A DNA stretch of 64,000 bases from Chloroflexi bacterium TSY (lineage in GTDB: Bacteria > Chloroflexota > Anaerolineae > Caldilineales > Caldilineaceae): NCBI GenBank assembly GCA_019217005.1, contig JAHBNG010000019.1, positions 62,001 to 126,000 on the forward strand, read 5' to 3'. The notes beneath the pieces are model-generated. The model was not told the DNA's origin and searched no databases. It saw only the letters and a list, made by a program, of their open reading frames with translations. Shown one piece after another: positions 48,480-57,982 of this stretch. Within the stretch, counting starts at the first letter, position 1, and the number at the start of each line of letters is the position of its first letter. Made by a program: the position numbers and the translations under genes.

Positions 48480-49172
48480 TTTACCGATAAAAGGTCAGCA
48501 GTTACTGATGGTTCTTGATGAGAAGCACCATCATATAGAAGTGGCTCAGTATAGCATACATTCATGTAGATTCAGGAATGCAAAAGGATTGCATTTAGCA
48601 ACCTGTCACTCGATTTTTGTTCAGTCAGCAGGAAGTTGGTAGGCGCGATAAAATGTTCAGTTTGTCCAAGTCCTTATCAGATGATATAAGGATGGTCATT
48701 TCACTATAAATGCGGTATAGTTAAAGGAATCGTTTATCAACGTTGGCTAAAGGCTTGTCTATTCCAATTTTGCGTGGACAGATATTCCTTATAGAGAAGT
48801 CACTTAAACTCCGCACTTTCGCAGCATTTTTTGCTCTGGCAGAATTGCGGACGAAAGTACGAAGTTTAAATAATGTGACTAGGAATCGTTGACATTTGAC
48901 AGCCCTCTCGAGAGAAAGTGTCTCTCAACGCGACCAACGCTCTGAGGACGCACGCTAAATGTCAACAGAACCTATTAGAGAGCAAGGTCTTACCTCACTT
49001 TTGTGAAGATACGATGAACGCGTCTAAATTTTCATGCAACATTAAGGTTTGCAGTATAAGATATGAAATTTAATTCTTTGCTCACATTGAAAATACTCTA
49101 AGCAATGCGACTTTTGCCCGAAAAGTGTAATATAGATTAGACGGAATTGTACAAACGCAATCTTTATTTCTA
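48480..49172. other. Long gene-free stretch with palindromic repeats
   Basis: No gene supported. It contains a family C element (48800-48880) and an inverted pair GTTGACATTT / AAATGTCAAC (48888-48966) with an internal CTCTCGAGAG palindrome. The part 48980-49172 is AT-rich without recognised signals. Confidence 0.5.
48800..48880. repeat. Palindromic repeat, family C (complete copy)
   Basis: Arms TTAAACTCCGCACTTTCG (48804-48821) and CGAAAGTACGAAGTTTAA (48852-48869) differ at two positions; the right flank TAATGTGACTA matches the left GTCACTTA in inverse. Confidence 0.75.
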
Positions 49173-49556
49173 CTTTACTTTCTGGTAAAGGCTTGAGTGA
49201 CAAAGGGCAAACCGAAAGGGGCGGAAAAAAGAATCCACCCTGAAAAAACGGGATAAAATGTAAAAATAGTGCTCGGCTAGTTTAAGCAGCGGCATTGAGG
49301 CGGCGATGAGCGAGAACGCCTTTAGGTAAATGGTGTGAAACCGAGGCCTTTTTCCGAAAGTCAGGGTCGAGTTGGTCGGGAGTTGGAAAAAGAGCACTCG
49401 AGAGAACGCGGCGCAGCCTGCCGGGAGTGGCTTGAGGCTCTCGATCCCAGTAGCCAGTCGGTATGGGAGGAAGAGAAGCAGCTAAATGGGAAAGAAGATT
49501 GCCAGCCAGCAGCCCCAGTTCAGGTAAGCGGAAGCAAGCCTCATCGGCATGAACAA
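49173..49556 (-). mobile_element. Remnant of the CTTTACTTTCTGG insertion sequence
   Basis: 384 bp almost identical to 28592-28970, including the transposase C-terminal coding part, then abrupt loss of similarity after CATGAACAA. Orientation is such that the transposase reads on the minus strand. The truncated end lies 57 bases upstream of moxR. Confidence 0.88.
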
Positions 49557-49612
49557 TTGGTTTGGATAATTTATAGACAAGTCTACTTCCACAACAAATA
49601 TGGGATAATCAC

Positions 49613-50566
49613 ATGCAAATTGTGCAATCTTTTGGCGAGAAGGTCTTGGAAAATGTTCAAAAAGTAATCGTCGGGAAAGATCGAGAAATTCGCCTTACGC
49701 TGTTGGCCTTACTTTGTGAAGGACATTTGTTGATTGAAGATGTACCGGGCGTTGGCAAAACGATGCTTGCACGTGCGATTGCCAAAAGCATCGGTTGTAC
49801 GTTTCGACGTATTCAGTTTACACCGGATATGTTGCCTAGCGATGTGACAGGTGTTAGTATTTTTAATCAAAAGACGATGGAATTCGAATTTCGACCTGGC
49901 CCAATTATGGCCCAACTTGTTCTGACGGATGAGATCAATCGCGCAACGCCAAAAACGCAATCGGCTCTTCTTGAAGCAATGGAAGAACGTCAAGTGACAG
50001 TCGATGGCGTGACATATGAAATCGCGCGTCCCTTTTTGGTGTTGGCAACTCAGAATCCCATTGAATATGAAGGAACTTTTCCGTTACCCGAGGCCCAAGT
50101 CGACCGTTTTATGTTGCGCATTCAACTTGGTTATCCAAACAAAGCGCAAGAAATTGATGTGCTTGGTCGCCAAGCCGCCCGCCATCCTATCGAAGATCTA
50201 AATCAAGTGGTCTCCGTAGAAGAATTGCTCCAAGCGCAACAAGCTGTACGCGAGATCTATGTGGATGAACTAGTCAAAGAATATATTGTAGAAGTTGTCA
50301 CTGCAACTCGCAATCATCCAGATATATATTTAGGGGCCAGTCCACGAGGTAGTCTGGCAATTTTCATGGTCACCAGAGCATGGGCTGCGCTACAAGGTCG
50401 TGACTTCGTCCTGCCTGACGACGTTAAGCTTTTGGCAGAGCCGACGTTGGCACATCGCCTACTCATTAGTCCATCTGCGCGTATTAAGAATGTAACAGCG
50501 CATCAAATTATTGAAGATACACTACGACATACACCTGTTCCAGGTGCACGTGTTAAAGCAAGATAG
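49613..50566 (+). CDS. MoxR-family AAA+ ATPase
   Basis: 317 residues. Walker A is GVGKTMLA in [17 protein letters not shown], Walker B LTDEINRA, sensor 1 in [23 protein letters not shown] (the MoxR hallmark), and the C-terminal lid has SPRGSLA. MoxR ATPases act as chaperones that mature partner complexes, usually with a DUF58 protein that is the next gene here. An IS remnant sits upstream and may have removed or replaced the promoter. Confidence 0.93.
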   Translation: MQIVQSFGEKVLENVQKVIVGKDREIRLTLLALLCEGHLLIEDVPGVGKTMLARAIAKSIGCTFRRIQFTPDMLPSDVTGVSIFNQKTMEFEFRPGPIMAQLVLTDEINRATPKTQSALLEAMEERQVTVDGVTYEIARPFLVLATQNPIEYEGTFPLPEAQVDRFMLRIQLGYPNKAQEIDVLGRQAARHPIEDLNQVVSVEELLQAQQAVREIYVDELVKEYIVEVVTATRNHPDIYLGASPRGSLAIFMVTRAWAALQGRDFVLPDDVKLLAEPTLAHRLLISPSARIKNVTAHQIIEDTLRHTPVPGARVKAR

Positions 50567-50588
50567 TTTTTAGAATCGAGTTTTGCGA

Positions 50589-50750
50589 GTGTGTACCACA
50601 AAGTGTGTAAATGAAGCAGGTTCTCTGACTAAGAACCTATCCGAAAAGTGGTTGTGAGTTCGACCGGTATCTCGAGCGAGATTACATCGTCACAGAACTT
50701 TTCGGATAAGCACTAAGTGCTCTCCATTTACACACTTTGGGAGACACTGC
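50589..50750. repeat. Family A repeat split by a family B repeat
   Basis: The outer parts GTGTGTACCACAAAGTGTGT (left) and CCATTTACACACTTTGGGAG (right) are one family A element. In its centre, after TTCTCTGACTAAG, lies an 80-90-bp block from AACCTATCCGAAAAGTGG to ACTTTTCGGATAAGC, and the text then resumes with ACTAAGTGC. ACTAAG on both sides is a likely 6-bp target duplication. Family B relatives: 9813-9922 and 30193-30250. Confidence 0.78.
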
Positions 50751-50759
50751 CAGTTTTTC

Positions 50760-52112
50760 TTGCAAAGTTGGTTTATGCGTTCGAACTCAGGACTCAGAAC
50801 TACCTACATGTCTTCGCGCCTCCTCTTTTTGATAGCATCTATTGTTCTTGCTTGGATCCTTGCCGTTAATAGCGGCAACAATCTAGACTATAGCCTTTCA
50901 TATCTGAGCACTGCCCTATTGGCTTTGAGTTGGTTTTGGTCACGTACAAGCATGCGCAACGTTAATTTACGTCGACTAACAAGAACCCAGCGTAGCCAGG
51001 TAGGTCAGTATGCCGAAGAGACGTTTGAAGTCAATAATCGTGGATTCCTGCCAAAATTGTGGCTGGAAATCGAAGATTATTCACGATTACCGTGGCATCG
51101 TGCCAGTCGCGTTATTAGTAGCTTGCCACGAAACACGAGTGAGCGTTGGCAGATTCGTACGCCCTGCACTCAACGTGGTCGTTTTCGACTCGGACCCATG
51201 ACCTTACGTAGTGGCGATCCGTTGGGGATTTTCAATGAGGAGCAGGAGCTCAAAGAGACGGGCTTCATCGTTGTCTATCCCCTAGTGGTTGAATTAACTA
51301 CCTTTGAGCCATCCATATCAGATTTGTCCGGTGGCGAAGCGCGTCGACAGCGAACCTATCAAATTACGCCCAACGTTGCCACTGTCCGTGACTATGCCCC
51401 AGGCGACAGTCTGAATCGCATTCATTGGCCGACCACTGCTCGTGCACGACGTTTGATGACAAAAGAGTTTGAACTCGATCCCACCGCAGATGTCTGGATC
51501 TATCTTGATCTTTACCATGATGCCCATGTTGCAATGCCTTGGGTACAACAGATGCCGGAAATGGGGTTATTCGCCCTCAGCAGTCAGCGAAACAATGGAC
51601 GTCAAAAACAATTCGACCTGCCACCAAATAGTGCAGAATATGTGATTAGTGTTGCGGCCAGTTTGGCTCGCTATTTTCTCATCCGTGATAGAGCAGTGGG
51701 CTTAAGTAGCTATGGTGGAACAAGGGAGTATATTCAGACAGATCGTGGAGAACGTCAGCTAAGCAAAATTCTGGAAGCATTGGCCGTGGTTGAGCCGAGC
51801 GGATTTTTGCCTTTTGCTCACCTAATCGCCACGGATAGTGTTCGATTAAATCGCAACGATACGATATTGGCTATCAGTTCTGATCCCAATCCCGAATGGG
51901 TTCTTGCTCTACAAGACTCGCAGCGCCGTGGCGTCAATAGCGTTGCCGTCGTGGTAGATGGAAACACATTTGGGCATCAGTTAGATTATCAACCGATGCT
52001 GACCAAGTTGGAAGCGTCTCGCATTCCCTTCTATCGAATTGATCGCGATACCCCATTGGATGATGCGTTGAGCCAGGCTGCTACTGCAGCAGACTTTGAG
52101 AGCTTTGATTAA
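50760..52112 (+). CDS. DUF58 domain protein
   Basis: 450 residues from TTG at 50760 (an ATG at 50775 is also possible). Two N-terminal helices (LLFLIASIVLAWILAVNSG; STALLALSWFW), then a beta-rich region and the DUF58 hallmark DYAPGDSLNRIHWPTTARARRLMTKEFE, followed by a VWA-like C-terminal part. Pairs with MoxR as a co-chaperone-type system. Its 3' end overlaps rph by 4 bases on the other strand. Confidence 0.9.
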   Translation: MQSWFMRSNSGLRTTYMSSRLLFLIASIVLAWILAVNSGNNLDYSLSYLSTALLALSWFWSRTSMRNVNLRRLTRTQRSQVGQYAEETFEVNNRGFLPKLWLEIEDYSRLPWHRASRVISSLPRNTSERWQIRTPCTQRGRFRLGPMTLRSGDPLGIFNEEQELKETGFIVVYPLVVELTTFEPSISDLSGGEARRQRTYQITPNVATVRDYAPGDSLNRIHWPTTARARRLMTKEFELDPTADVWIYLDLYHDAHVAMPWVQQMPEMGLFALSSQRNNGRQKQFDLPPNSAEYVISVAASLARYFLIRDRAVGLSSYGGTREYIQTDRGERQLSKILEALAVVEPSGFLPFAHLIATDSVRLNRNDTILAISSDPNPEWVLALQDSQRRGVNSVAVVVDGNTFGHQLDYQPMLTKLEASRIPFYRIDRDTPLDDALSQAATAADFESFD

Positions 52113-52834
52113 ATTGAAGCATTTTTCAAGGCTTCTTGTTGCATTTTAAGCAGATCTTTGATGCCCATTTCCGCGAGAAGCAACATAGCATTCAGTGCAC
52201 CACGACTAAAGGGTTCACCTTCAGCTGTTCCCTGAACTTCCACAAAACGCCCATCAGCCGTCATCACAACGTTAAAATCAACTTCGGCACCCATATCTTG
52301 TTGATAGTCTAGATCTAAATAAGCTTTCCCATTCAAGATACCCACACTGATGGCGGCTACGGCTTGTTGTATGACACCGGGTTTCACACGACCATGCTTT
52401 TCCAAACGCTTTATGGCTAGAGCAAGCGCAACATATCCTCCTGTAATCGATGCCGTTCTTGTCCCTCCATCTGCCTGAATCACATCACAATCAACAATGA
52501 TCTGACGATCACCGAGCTTATACAGGTCGACGACACCGCGCAAGCTGCGGGCAATTAATCGTTGAATCTCTTGTGTGCGGCCTTTCGGGTGCATCTGTTC
52601 GCGCCTGTTGCGTTCTTTCGTGCTGCGCGGCAACATGGCATACTCTGCCGTAACCCAACCATGTCGCTCCTTCGAATAACGTAACCAGGGTGGCACGGAG
52701 TTTTCGACAGTCGCATTACAGAGGACGCGCGTATTACCCATGCTAATCAGCACCGATCCTTCAGGATAACGGACATAATCCAGTTCAAAATGAACTGGAC
52801 GTAATTCATCTGCTTCACGTTTTGCCGCACTCAT
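52109..52834 (-). CDS. rph: Ribonuclease PH
   Basis: 241 residues. RNase PH motifs: GNTRVLCNATVE, the RNA-binding GWVTAEYAMLPRSTKERN, IARSLRGVVD, and VDCDVIQADGGTRTASITGGYVAL with the phosphate-binding GGTRTA. It trims tRNA 3' ends with phosphate. Notably a tRNA-Ala gene on the same strand lies 250 bases upstream. Confidence 0.96.
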   Translation of the reverse strand: MSAAKREADELRPVHFELDYVRYPEGSVLISMGNTRVLCNATVENSVPPWLRYSKERHGWVTAEYAMLPRSTKERNRREQMHPKGRTQEIQRLIARSLRGVVDLYKLGDRQIIVDCDVIQADGGTRTASITGGYVALALAIKRLEKHGRVKPGVIQQAVAAISVGILNGKAYLDLDYQQDMGAEVDFNVVMTADGRFVEVQGTAEGEPFSRGALNAMLLLAEMGIKDLLKMQQEALKNASI

Positions 52835-52923
52835 ATTTTAGCTCTTAAGTGATCGAGTTCGACCAAAATTTTGTGTAATTGTAGCGGGCAGACTGATAGT
52901 GGACACTGCAGAACCCTTGACCA

Positions 52924-52987
52924 CATTCCGGGAATGGACCAGAAATAGTTTGTCGGGCAGATCAGATCTTGGTCTATTCCCGGAATG
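52924..52987. repeat. 64-bp inverted repeat upstream of rph
   Basis: Arms CATTCCGGGAATGGACCA and TGGTCTATTCCCGGAATG, each itself containing the palindrome ATTCCCGGAAT. Could form a hairpin or bind a dimeric regulator. No second copy in this window. Confidence 0.6.
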
Positions 52988-53043
52988 CTTGTTGTCTACC
53001 ATCTTCTTGTCCAGCACAAAAATTTTGTTGAATCTTTATAAAA

Positions 53044-53076
53044 GAAAAACCCCTCTCTGTTCTAGAGGGGTTTTTC
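53044..53076. terminator. Rho-independent terminator (bidirectional)
   Basis: Stem AACCCCTCT / AGAGGGGTT with a CTGTTCT-like loop, flanked by A-run on the left and T-run on the right, so it can end transcripts from both sides. It lies 11 bases after the tRNA-Ala 3' end. Confidence 0.85.
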
Positions 53077-53086
53077 AAAAAATTAG

Positions 53087-53159
<73 letters not shown>

Positions 53160-53264
53160 AAACTGGCGAACCTCTGCCCTAATTGTATCTAATTTTAAAA
53201 AGCTGTCAAATCAAATGATAACTAATTCAGACTTTCTCATTTGATTGAGCTTAAGTATGCTCAT

Positions 53265-53312
53265 TAGACCGCAACGCAGAGTCGCCATGCGTGGCGACTC
53301 CACTGCGATCTA
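53265..53312. repeat. 48-bp hairpin repeat, TAGACCGCA ends (copy 2)
   Basis: TAGACCGCA / TGCGATCTA outer arms and GAGTCGCCATG / CGTGGCGACTC inner arms. Same length and layout as 3387-3434. Confidence 0.75.
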
Positions 53313-53486
53313 CCGATACTGTATGCTGGCACAAAAGAAAATAAATTTGACTCTGTTTGGTCAGATAAGGCAGTCGAATTTATTTTCATCTATGAGCGAG
53401 TGCGGTATATAATGTGGAAAATCGTTCTCTCTATCTCAGTGGCGCAACTCCCCATCAATAGGTCTGAAAGGCTCACAAAATCACAA

Positions 53487-54809
53487 ATGAGTGCTCATAC
53501 AACTTATCCTTCGACATCTTATGCTTCGGAATCAAAATTCACTTCAGCAACCCGTGTTCGTAATTTTACAACGACTGTCTTCGCCGAATACACAGCGTTA
53601 GCAATTGAGTGTGATGCTGTCAATTTAGGTCAGGGCTTCCCTAACTTTGCGGCACCTACTTTCGTCAAAGAAGCTGCTCAACAGGCGATCGCCGCAGATT
53701 TGAATCAATACACACGCTATGGTGGACATCTACGCCTCGTTCAAGCGCTAAGCCAAGTCTACAGTCCGCTTTTCCAGCGAGAACTTGATCCAATGGACGA
53801 GATCGTTGTAACAGTGGGCGCAACGGAAGGTATCTTTGCCACGATACAAGCCCTAATTGAACCCGGTGACGAAGTCATTTTAATTGAGCCATATTATGAT
53901 AGCTATCCTGCCTCGGTCGTAATGGCGGGTGGTACACCCGTTTATATTCCCCTACGACCTGCCCAGTCTTCCAGCGGCACGATGACTCTCGCCAGTGATT
54001 GGATGCTCGATCCTACCGAACTCGAAGCAGCGTTCAATGAACGAACCAGACTCATTGTGATCAATACGCCCCAAAACGCACTAGGTAAAATATTTAACCT
54101 GCAAGAGTTGACTCTGATTGCGGAATTGGTTCAAAAATATGATGCGTATGTTTTGTCGGATGAGGTCTATGAGTGGATGGTCTATCCGCGTGCACTCGAA
54201 GGGGTGCAAAAGGCGAGCCATACGACAGCGACAGCTCCTACAACTGTGCAGCATACGCGTATTGCAACTCTTCCCAATATGTGGGAACGCACGATCACAC
54301 TTGGCAGTGCAGGAAAGACTTTTTCTGTAACTGGATGGAAGATTGGTTGGGCGATTGCCCAATCTCCTATTGCCCACGCAATCTTAATGGGTCATCAATG
54401 GATTCCTTTTACGGTCGCAACACCTCTCCAGGAGGCTGTAGCGGTGGGTATGGAACTTGCTGAAGAAGAAGGCTATTTCGATTGGCTTGCACACATGTAT
54501 CAGACCAAGCGCGATAAGCTGTTGACTGTACTCAATCAAGTGGGATTGACACCTGTTCTCCCCGATGGCTCTTACTTCGTTTTGGCTGATTCCGCTCAAA
54601 TCGATATACCCATCGAAGCCGGAGTTCGCCGCGATGTCGCCATCTGTCGCTGGTTGACGCGTGAAATCGGCGTTGCGGCGATCCCGCCCAGTCATTTTTA
54701 TTGTCCAGAACATCAACACATTACCGATAACTTGGTACGTTTCTGCTTCTGCAAGACAGACGATATGCTTGACGCAGCAGCAGAGCGGTTGCAGAAGTTA
54801 AAGAATTAA
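53487..54809 (+). CDS. Class I/II PLP aminotransferase (methionine/kynurenine type)
   Basis: 440 residues from the ATG at 53487; a start 87 bases earlier is less likely because that leader is unlike the family. Shows NLGQGFPNFAAPTFVKEAA, typical of KAT/methionine aminotransferases, EPYYDSYPA, NTPQNALGKIF, the Schiff-base Lys in SAGKTFSVTGWKIGW and the terminal VRFCFCKTDDMLDAAAERL. Likely transaminates Met, Gln or aromatic amino acids. A moderate insert (residues 245-265, HTTATAPTTVQHT) is unusual. Confidence 0.9.
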   Translation: MSAHTTYPSTSYASESKFTSATRVRNFTTTVFAEYTALAIECDAVNLGQGFPNFAAPTFVKEAAQQAIAADLNQYTRYGGHLRLVQALSQVYSPLFQRELDPMDEIVVTVGATEGIFATIQALIEPGDEVILIEPYYDSYPASVVMAGGTPVYIPLRPAQSSSGTMTLASDWMLDPTELEAAFNERTRLIVINTPQNALGKIFNLQELTLIAELVQKYDAYVLSDEVYEWMVYPRALEGVQKASHTTATAPTTVQHTRIATLPNMWERTITLGSAGKTFSVTGWKIGWAIAQSPIAHAILMGHQWIPFTVATPLQEAVAVGMELAEEEGYFDWLAHMYQTKRDKLLTVLNQVGLTPVLPDGSYFVLADSAQIDIPIEAGVRRDVAICRWLTREIGVAAIPPSHFYCPEHQHITDNLVRFCFCKTDDMLDAAAERLQKLKN

Positions 54810-54821
54810 AGGTAAAATCTT

Positions 54822-56327
54822 ATGAAACTTGTCGTCTCTCAAGGGAATATTACCCATTTCGAAACCGATTGTATTGTTGTCAACCTCTTTGAAGGAGTGA
54901 CCGTTCCTGGCGGTGCTACAGGTGCTGTTGACCAGGCGTTGAACGGGGCAATCAAAAGCTTGATCACAACTGGTGATTTTACTGGTGCATCCAAGACAAC
55001 TGCATTGCTCTATACCAATGGGCAACTACCAGCATCGCGTGTCTTGATTGTCGGATTAGGTAAACAAGATGATTTTGATCAGCACGTTGCGCGTCGAGCC
55101 GCAGCATTGGCAACCAAAACAATCGCCAAGTTAAAGGGCGTGAATTCGTTTGCGACGATTGTACATGGCGCAGGAATTGCGGGGATGGATGTCGAAGTCG
55201 CAGCTCAAATGTTGGCCGAAGGTACATTGCTCGCCAGCTATCAAGCCCCCCAATATCGACGCAAACAAAATGAATCGACACCAGCGCAATGTATGGTCAT
55301 CGAATTTGACGAATCAAAACTAGCCTCTGTTCAAAAAGGGATTCAGGCAGGACTCAATATTGCGCGCGGCGTTCACAGCGCACGTGATTATATTAGCGAA
55401 CCGCCCAATATTCTCTATCCGATAGAGTTTGCCCGGCGTGCCCACGCGATGGCAGAAGAGACTGGTCTTTCATTCTCTGTCCTGGATGAAAGCAAGATGC
55501 AAGAGCTCAATATGGGTATTTTATTAGCGGTCAGCCAAGGCAGCACCCACGAAGCACAAATGATTATTCTCGAACATGCTCCCTGTGGGACAGAAAATGA
55601 GAATCCCTTAATCTTGGTTGGGAAAGGGATCACCTTTGATACAGGCGGCATTTCTTTAAAGCCGGGTGCAAATATGTGGGAAATGAAGAGCGATATGAGT
55701 GGCGCGGCGGCTGTTGTTGGTGCGATGGAGTCAATTGCTCGGCTACAGATACAGCGTCGCGTAATTGGCATTGCCACATGTGTTGAAAATATGCCTGACG
55801 GATCTGCTTATCGTCCAGGTGATATTCTGACAGGCATCACGGGGAAAACTACCGAAATCATTAGCACGGATGCGGAAGGACGCCTCATTTTGGCGGATAC
55901 GCTTGGCTACCTTGCACGATTCGATCCGTCCGGAGTCGTTGATCTTGCTACATTAACCGGCGCAATTGGTATTGCACTTGGACCACAGGCTGCAGGTCTA
56001 TTTTCCAACAGCGAGGGATTACAAAAGGCATTGATGGTTGCCTCGGAAAAGAGTGGAGAGCGGCTCTGGCCAATGCCAATGTTTGACGAATATAAGGAAG
56101 CGATCAAAAGTGACATGGCCGAAGTGAAAAATAGTGGAGGACGGTTCGGCGGCGTGGCCACGAGTGCAAAATTCCTGGAGCATTTTACAGAAGGGTATCC
56201 ATGGGCGCATCTAGACATTGCAGAGATGGCATGGACAAAAAGCAACAGTGACCCACAAACACCGAAAGGTGCCGTCGGTTTTGGTGTCCGGCTGCTGGTT
56301 GATTTAGCAGAGAAATGGGGAAGTTGA
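54822..56327 (+). CDS. pepA: Leucyl aminopeptidase (M17)
   Basis: 501 residues. The zinc/active-site Lys is in VGKGITFDTGGISLKPG, with KSDMSGAAAVVGAM and the signature STDAEGRLILADTLGYL (usually NTDAEGRL). The N-terminal macro-like domain carries TDCIVVNLFEG. Cleaves N-terminal residues from peptides in the cytoplasm. Starts 12 bases after the aminotransferase, consistent with an operon for amino-acid recovery. Confidence 0.95.
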   Translation: MKLVVSQGNITHFETDCIVVNLFEGVTVPGGATGAVDQALNGAIKSLITTGDFTGASKTTALLYTNGQLPASRVLIVGLGKQDDFDQHVARRAAALATKTIAKLKGVNSFATIVHGAGIAGMDVEVAAQMLAEGTLLASYQAPQYRRKQNESTPAQCMVIEFDESKLASVQKGIQAGLNIARGVHSARDYISEPPNILYPIEFARRAHAMAEETGLSFSVLDESKMQELNMGILLAVSQGSTHEAQMIILEHAPCGTENENPLILVGKGITFDTGGISLKPGANMWEMKSDMSGAAAVVGAMESIARLQIQRRVIGIATCVENMPDGSAYRPGDILTGITGKTTEIISTDAEGRLILADTLGYLARFDPSGVVDLATLTGAIGIALGPQAAGLFSNSEGLQKALMVASEKSGERLWPMPMFDEYKEAIKSDMAEVKNSGGRFGGVATSAKFLEHFTEGYPWAHLDIAEMAWTKSNSDPQTPKGAVGFGVRLLVDLAEKWGS

Positions 56328-56357
56328 GGAATATAAATCAAGAACAAGGAAGTTTTT

Positions 56358-57113
56358 ATGAATGCGAAATTTTCGCACAGGCAAGGGGGTAGGTGGCAAG
56401 ATTGGATCTGGATAATAGGTGGACTTCTAGCAGGGATTGCTTTAGATACACAAACTGCCTTCGCTACATCACTTGGTCAAGAAGAAGAGACACAGCGAAT
56501 CTTACCCGTCTTGATGCCTTTATTGACGGCCTCTGTTAGTATTGAACGCGCCATCGAAGTGATTTGGAATTATATGGAATGGATATTGCTTAATTCCAAG
56601 CGTTGGCAACCAGCTGATCTGAAAGCCGCACAATATCTTCAATTCAAAAGTGGGACGAGTATGTTGCTTGGTGTCATTTTTGGCATATTGGTGAGCAATT
56701 TTACTGGCATGCGTCTATTTTCCTATATGGGGCCTTTGGTCCCTAATTTTCTCGAAGATGTTCCATCCTCGTGGGATACTGTTATTACTGGCATCATCAT
56801 TGGGGCCGGGGCAAAGCCAGCCCATGAAATTTTAGGCATTATTACACAAGTCAAAAACTTTTTTAACAACGCGGCAATCAACCAACGTGAAGCCGCCGGG
56901 GCAAATTTTGCCGCGGGTGTACAGCGCTTATCTGAAAGCGAAAAACAGATGATGGTTGATGTCCCCGGTGTTGGTCCTGCCCGTCTACCTTCTGGAGGCC
57001 CAGTTCCCATGGGAGCATCGATGCCTGAAGGCGAGGAGAGCGAATCAGCAGAGCCAGAGCAGTCGCAAGTGGAAAAATATCGAGAGATCCTTCAGAGAGC
57101 AACTGTTATCTAA
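56358..57113 (+). CDS. Membrane protein of unknown function
   Basis: 251 residues. An N-terminal helix (DWIWIIGGLLAGIALDTQ), a second segment, a helix at TSMLLGVIFGILVSNF, and a helix at WDTVITGIIIGAGAKPAHEIL are followed by a soluble Pro/Glu-rich tail ending QVEKYREILQRATVI. No known family; the segment VSIERAIEVIWNYMEW is distinctive. It begins 30 bases after pepA with a GGAAG site and may be co-transcribed. Confidence 0.7.
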   Translation: MNAKFSHRQGGRWQDWIWIIGGLLAGIALDTQTAFATSLGQEEETQRILPVLMPLLTASVSIERAIEVIWNYMEWILLNSKRWQPADLKAAQYLQFKSGTSMLLGVIFGILVSNFTGMRLFSYMGPLVPNFLEDVPSSWDTVITGIIIGAGAKPAHEILGIITQVKNFFNNAAINQREAAGANFAAGVQRLSESEKQMMVDVPGVGPARLPSGGPVPMGASMPEGEESESAEPEQSQVEKYREILQRATVI

Positions 57114-57117
57114 TCAT

Positions 57118-57195
57118 ATCTATACTGCGATTGTGATGAAAACCGGAGTTTTCCGAAGTCCTACCAGAGAGACCAAACTCCGGTTTTCATACAGA
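57118..57195. repeat. Palindromic repeat, family D, with long hairpin
   Basis: ATACTGCGATTGTGATGAAA as at 18914, then arms ATGAAAACCGGAGTTT / AAACTCCGGTTTTCAT (16 bp, perfect) around a 30-base loop. It lies between two convergent genes and may act as a terminator for both. Confidence 0.65.
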
Positions 57196-57202
57196 GCAAA
57201 GT

Positions 57203-57982
57203 TTAACGAAATGCATCCATCTCCACTGGTCGTTGAATGGCCTTGGCTGGGGCAGACGGTTGCTTTGGCAGACGATAACCACGGACAAGCACGACAGGCG
57301 TTCCTTCATTGCTTTGCCCCATCAGGAGGCTCGCCGCGGCGCACAATTCATCGGCAATACACTCTATGCTGCCCCGTAGTTCATATCCAAATAGATCGTG
57401 CAGACCACGCTGATCCCAAAGGGGAGGGAGCCCAGCACAGCCAATGCAGATACCTACGTTTCCGTTGCGCCAGGCGCGCCCATGGGTATCGCTAATCAGC
57501 ACTGCCGGTGCATCTGAAGGATCCACATTCATCGCCAGCGCCAAGTCATGACGGATCTGTCTGGCGCTGGCATCACTGTCCTTCGGAAGCAGAAGTGCGA
57601 CCTCGCCTAAAGTCGCGTCCGCTTCCGGTGCCACATTGCTGCGATCGACTGCTGCATTGGCACAGACCCAACCATTTCGTTGTTCCACAACCAGTAGACC
57701 AGGACGAGCGCGAATGACCTCATTGCTATCATCCAAAATCACTTGAACGAGACGCGGATCTTTGTCAACGGTCTGTGCGAGCGCAATCGCTTCGTCGCTT
57801 GGTTCAACTTCTTTGAGATGGATCATTCGTCCTTCAGATTTGCTGACCACCTTTTGGGCAATGACCAAAATATCGTCGGATTGTAGATTATTGTCCGCTT
57901 GTGCCAAACAATCGAGAATCAATTGGGAGAGAGAGTCACCCTCTTGGATAAATGGAAAATCAGGAACGGAAAAGAGATTCAT
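57203..57982 (-). CDS. cofE: Coenzyme F420-0:L-glutamate ligase
   Basis: 259 residues. CofE/FbiB-like: start DFPFIQEGDSLSQLILDCL, LVIAQKVVSKSEGR, DPRLVQVILDDSNEVIRARPG, and the GISDTHGRAWRNG-type motif (VLISDTHGRAWRNGNVGICIG) that binds metal and GTP. It adds glutamates to F420-0. Single-domain, without the FbiB nitroreductase-like tail. Its ATG overlaps the stop of the upstream ATPase gene by 4 bases. It supports the presence of F420 and agrees with the LLM oxidoreductase at 34632. Confidence 0.93.
   Translation of the reverse strand: MNLFSVPDFPFIQEGDSLSQLILDCLAQADNNLQSDDILVIAQKVVSKSEGRMIHLKEVEPSDEAIALAQTVDKDPRLVQVILDDSNEVIRARPGLLVVEQRNGWVCANAAVDRSNVAPEADATLGEVALLLPKDSDASARQIRHDLALAMNVDPSDAPAVLISDTHGRAWRNGNVGICIGCAGLPPLWDQRGLHDLFGYELRGSIECIADELCAAASLLMGQSNEGTPVVLVRGYRLPKQPSAPAKAIQRPVEMDAFR

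Noticed and set aside
55907..56347. Minus-strand open frame within pepA
   Set aside because: Shadow of the M17 peptidase coding sequence; no motif on this strand.
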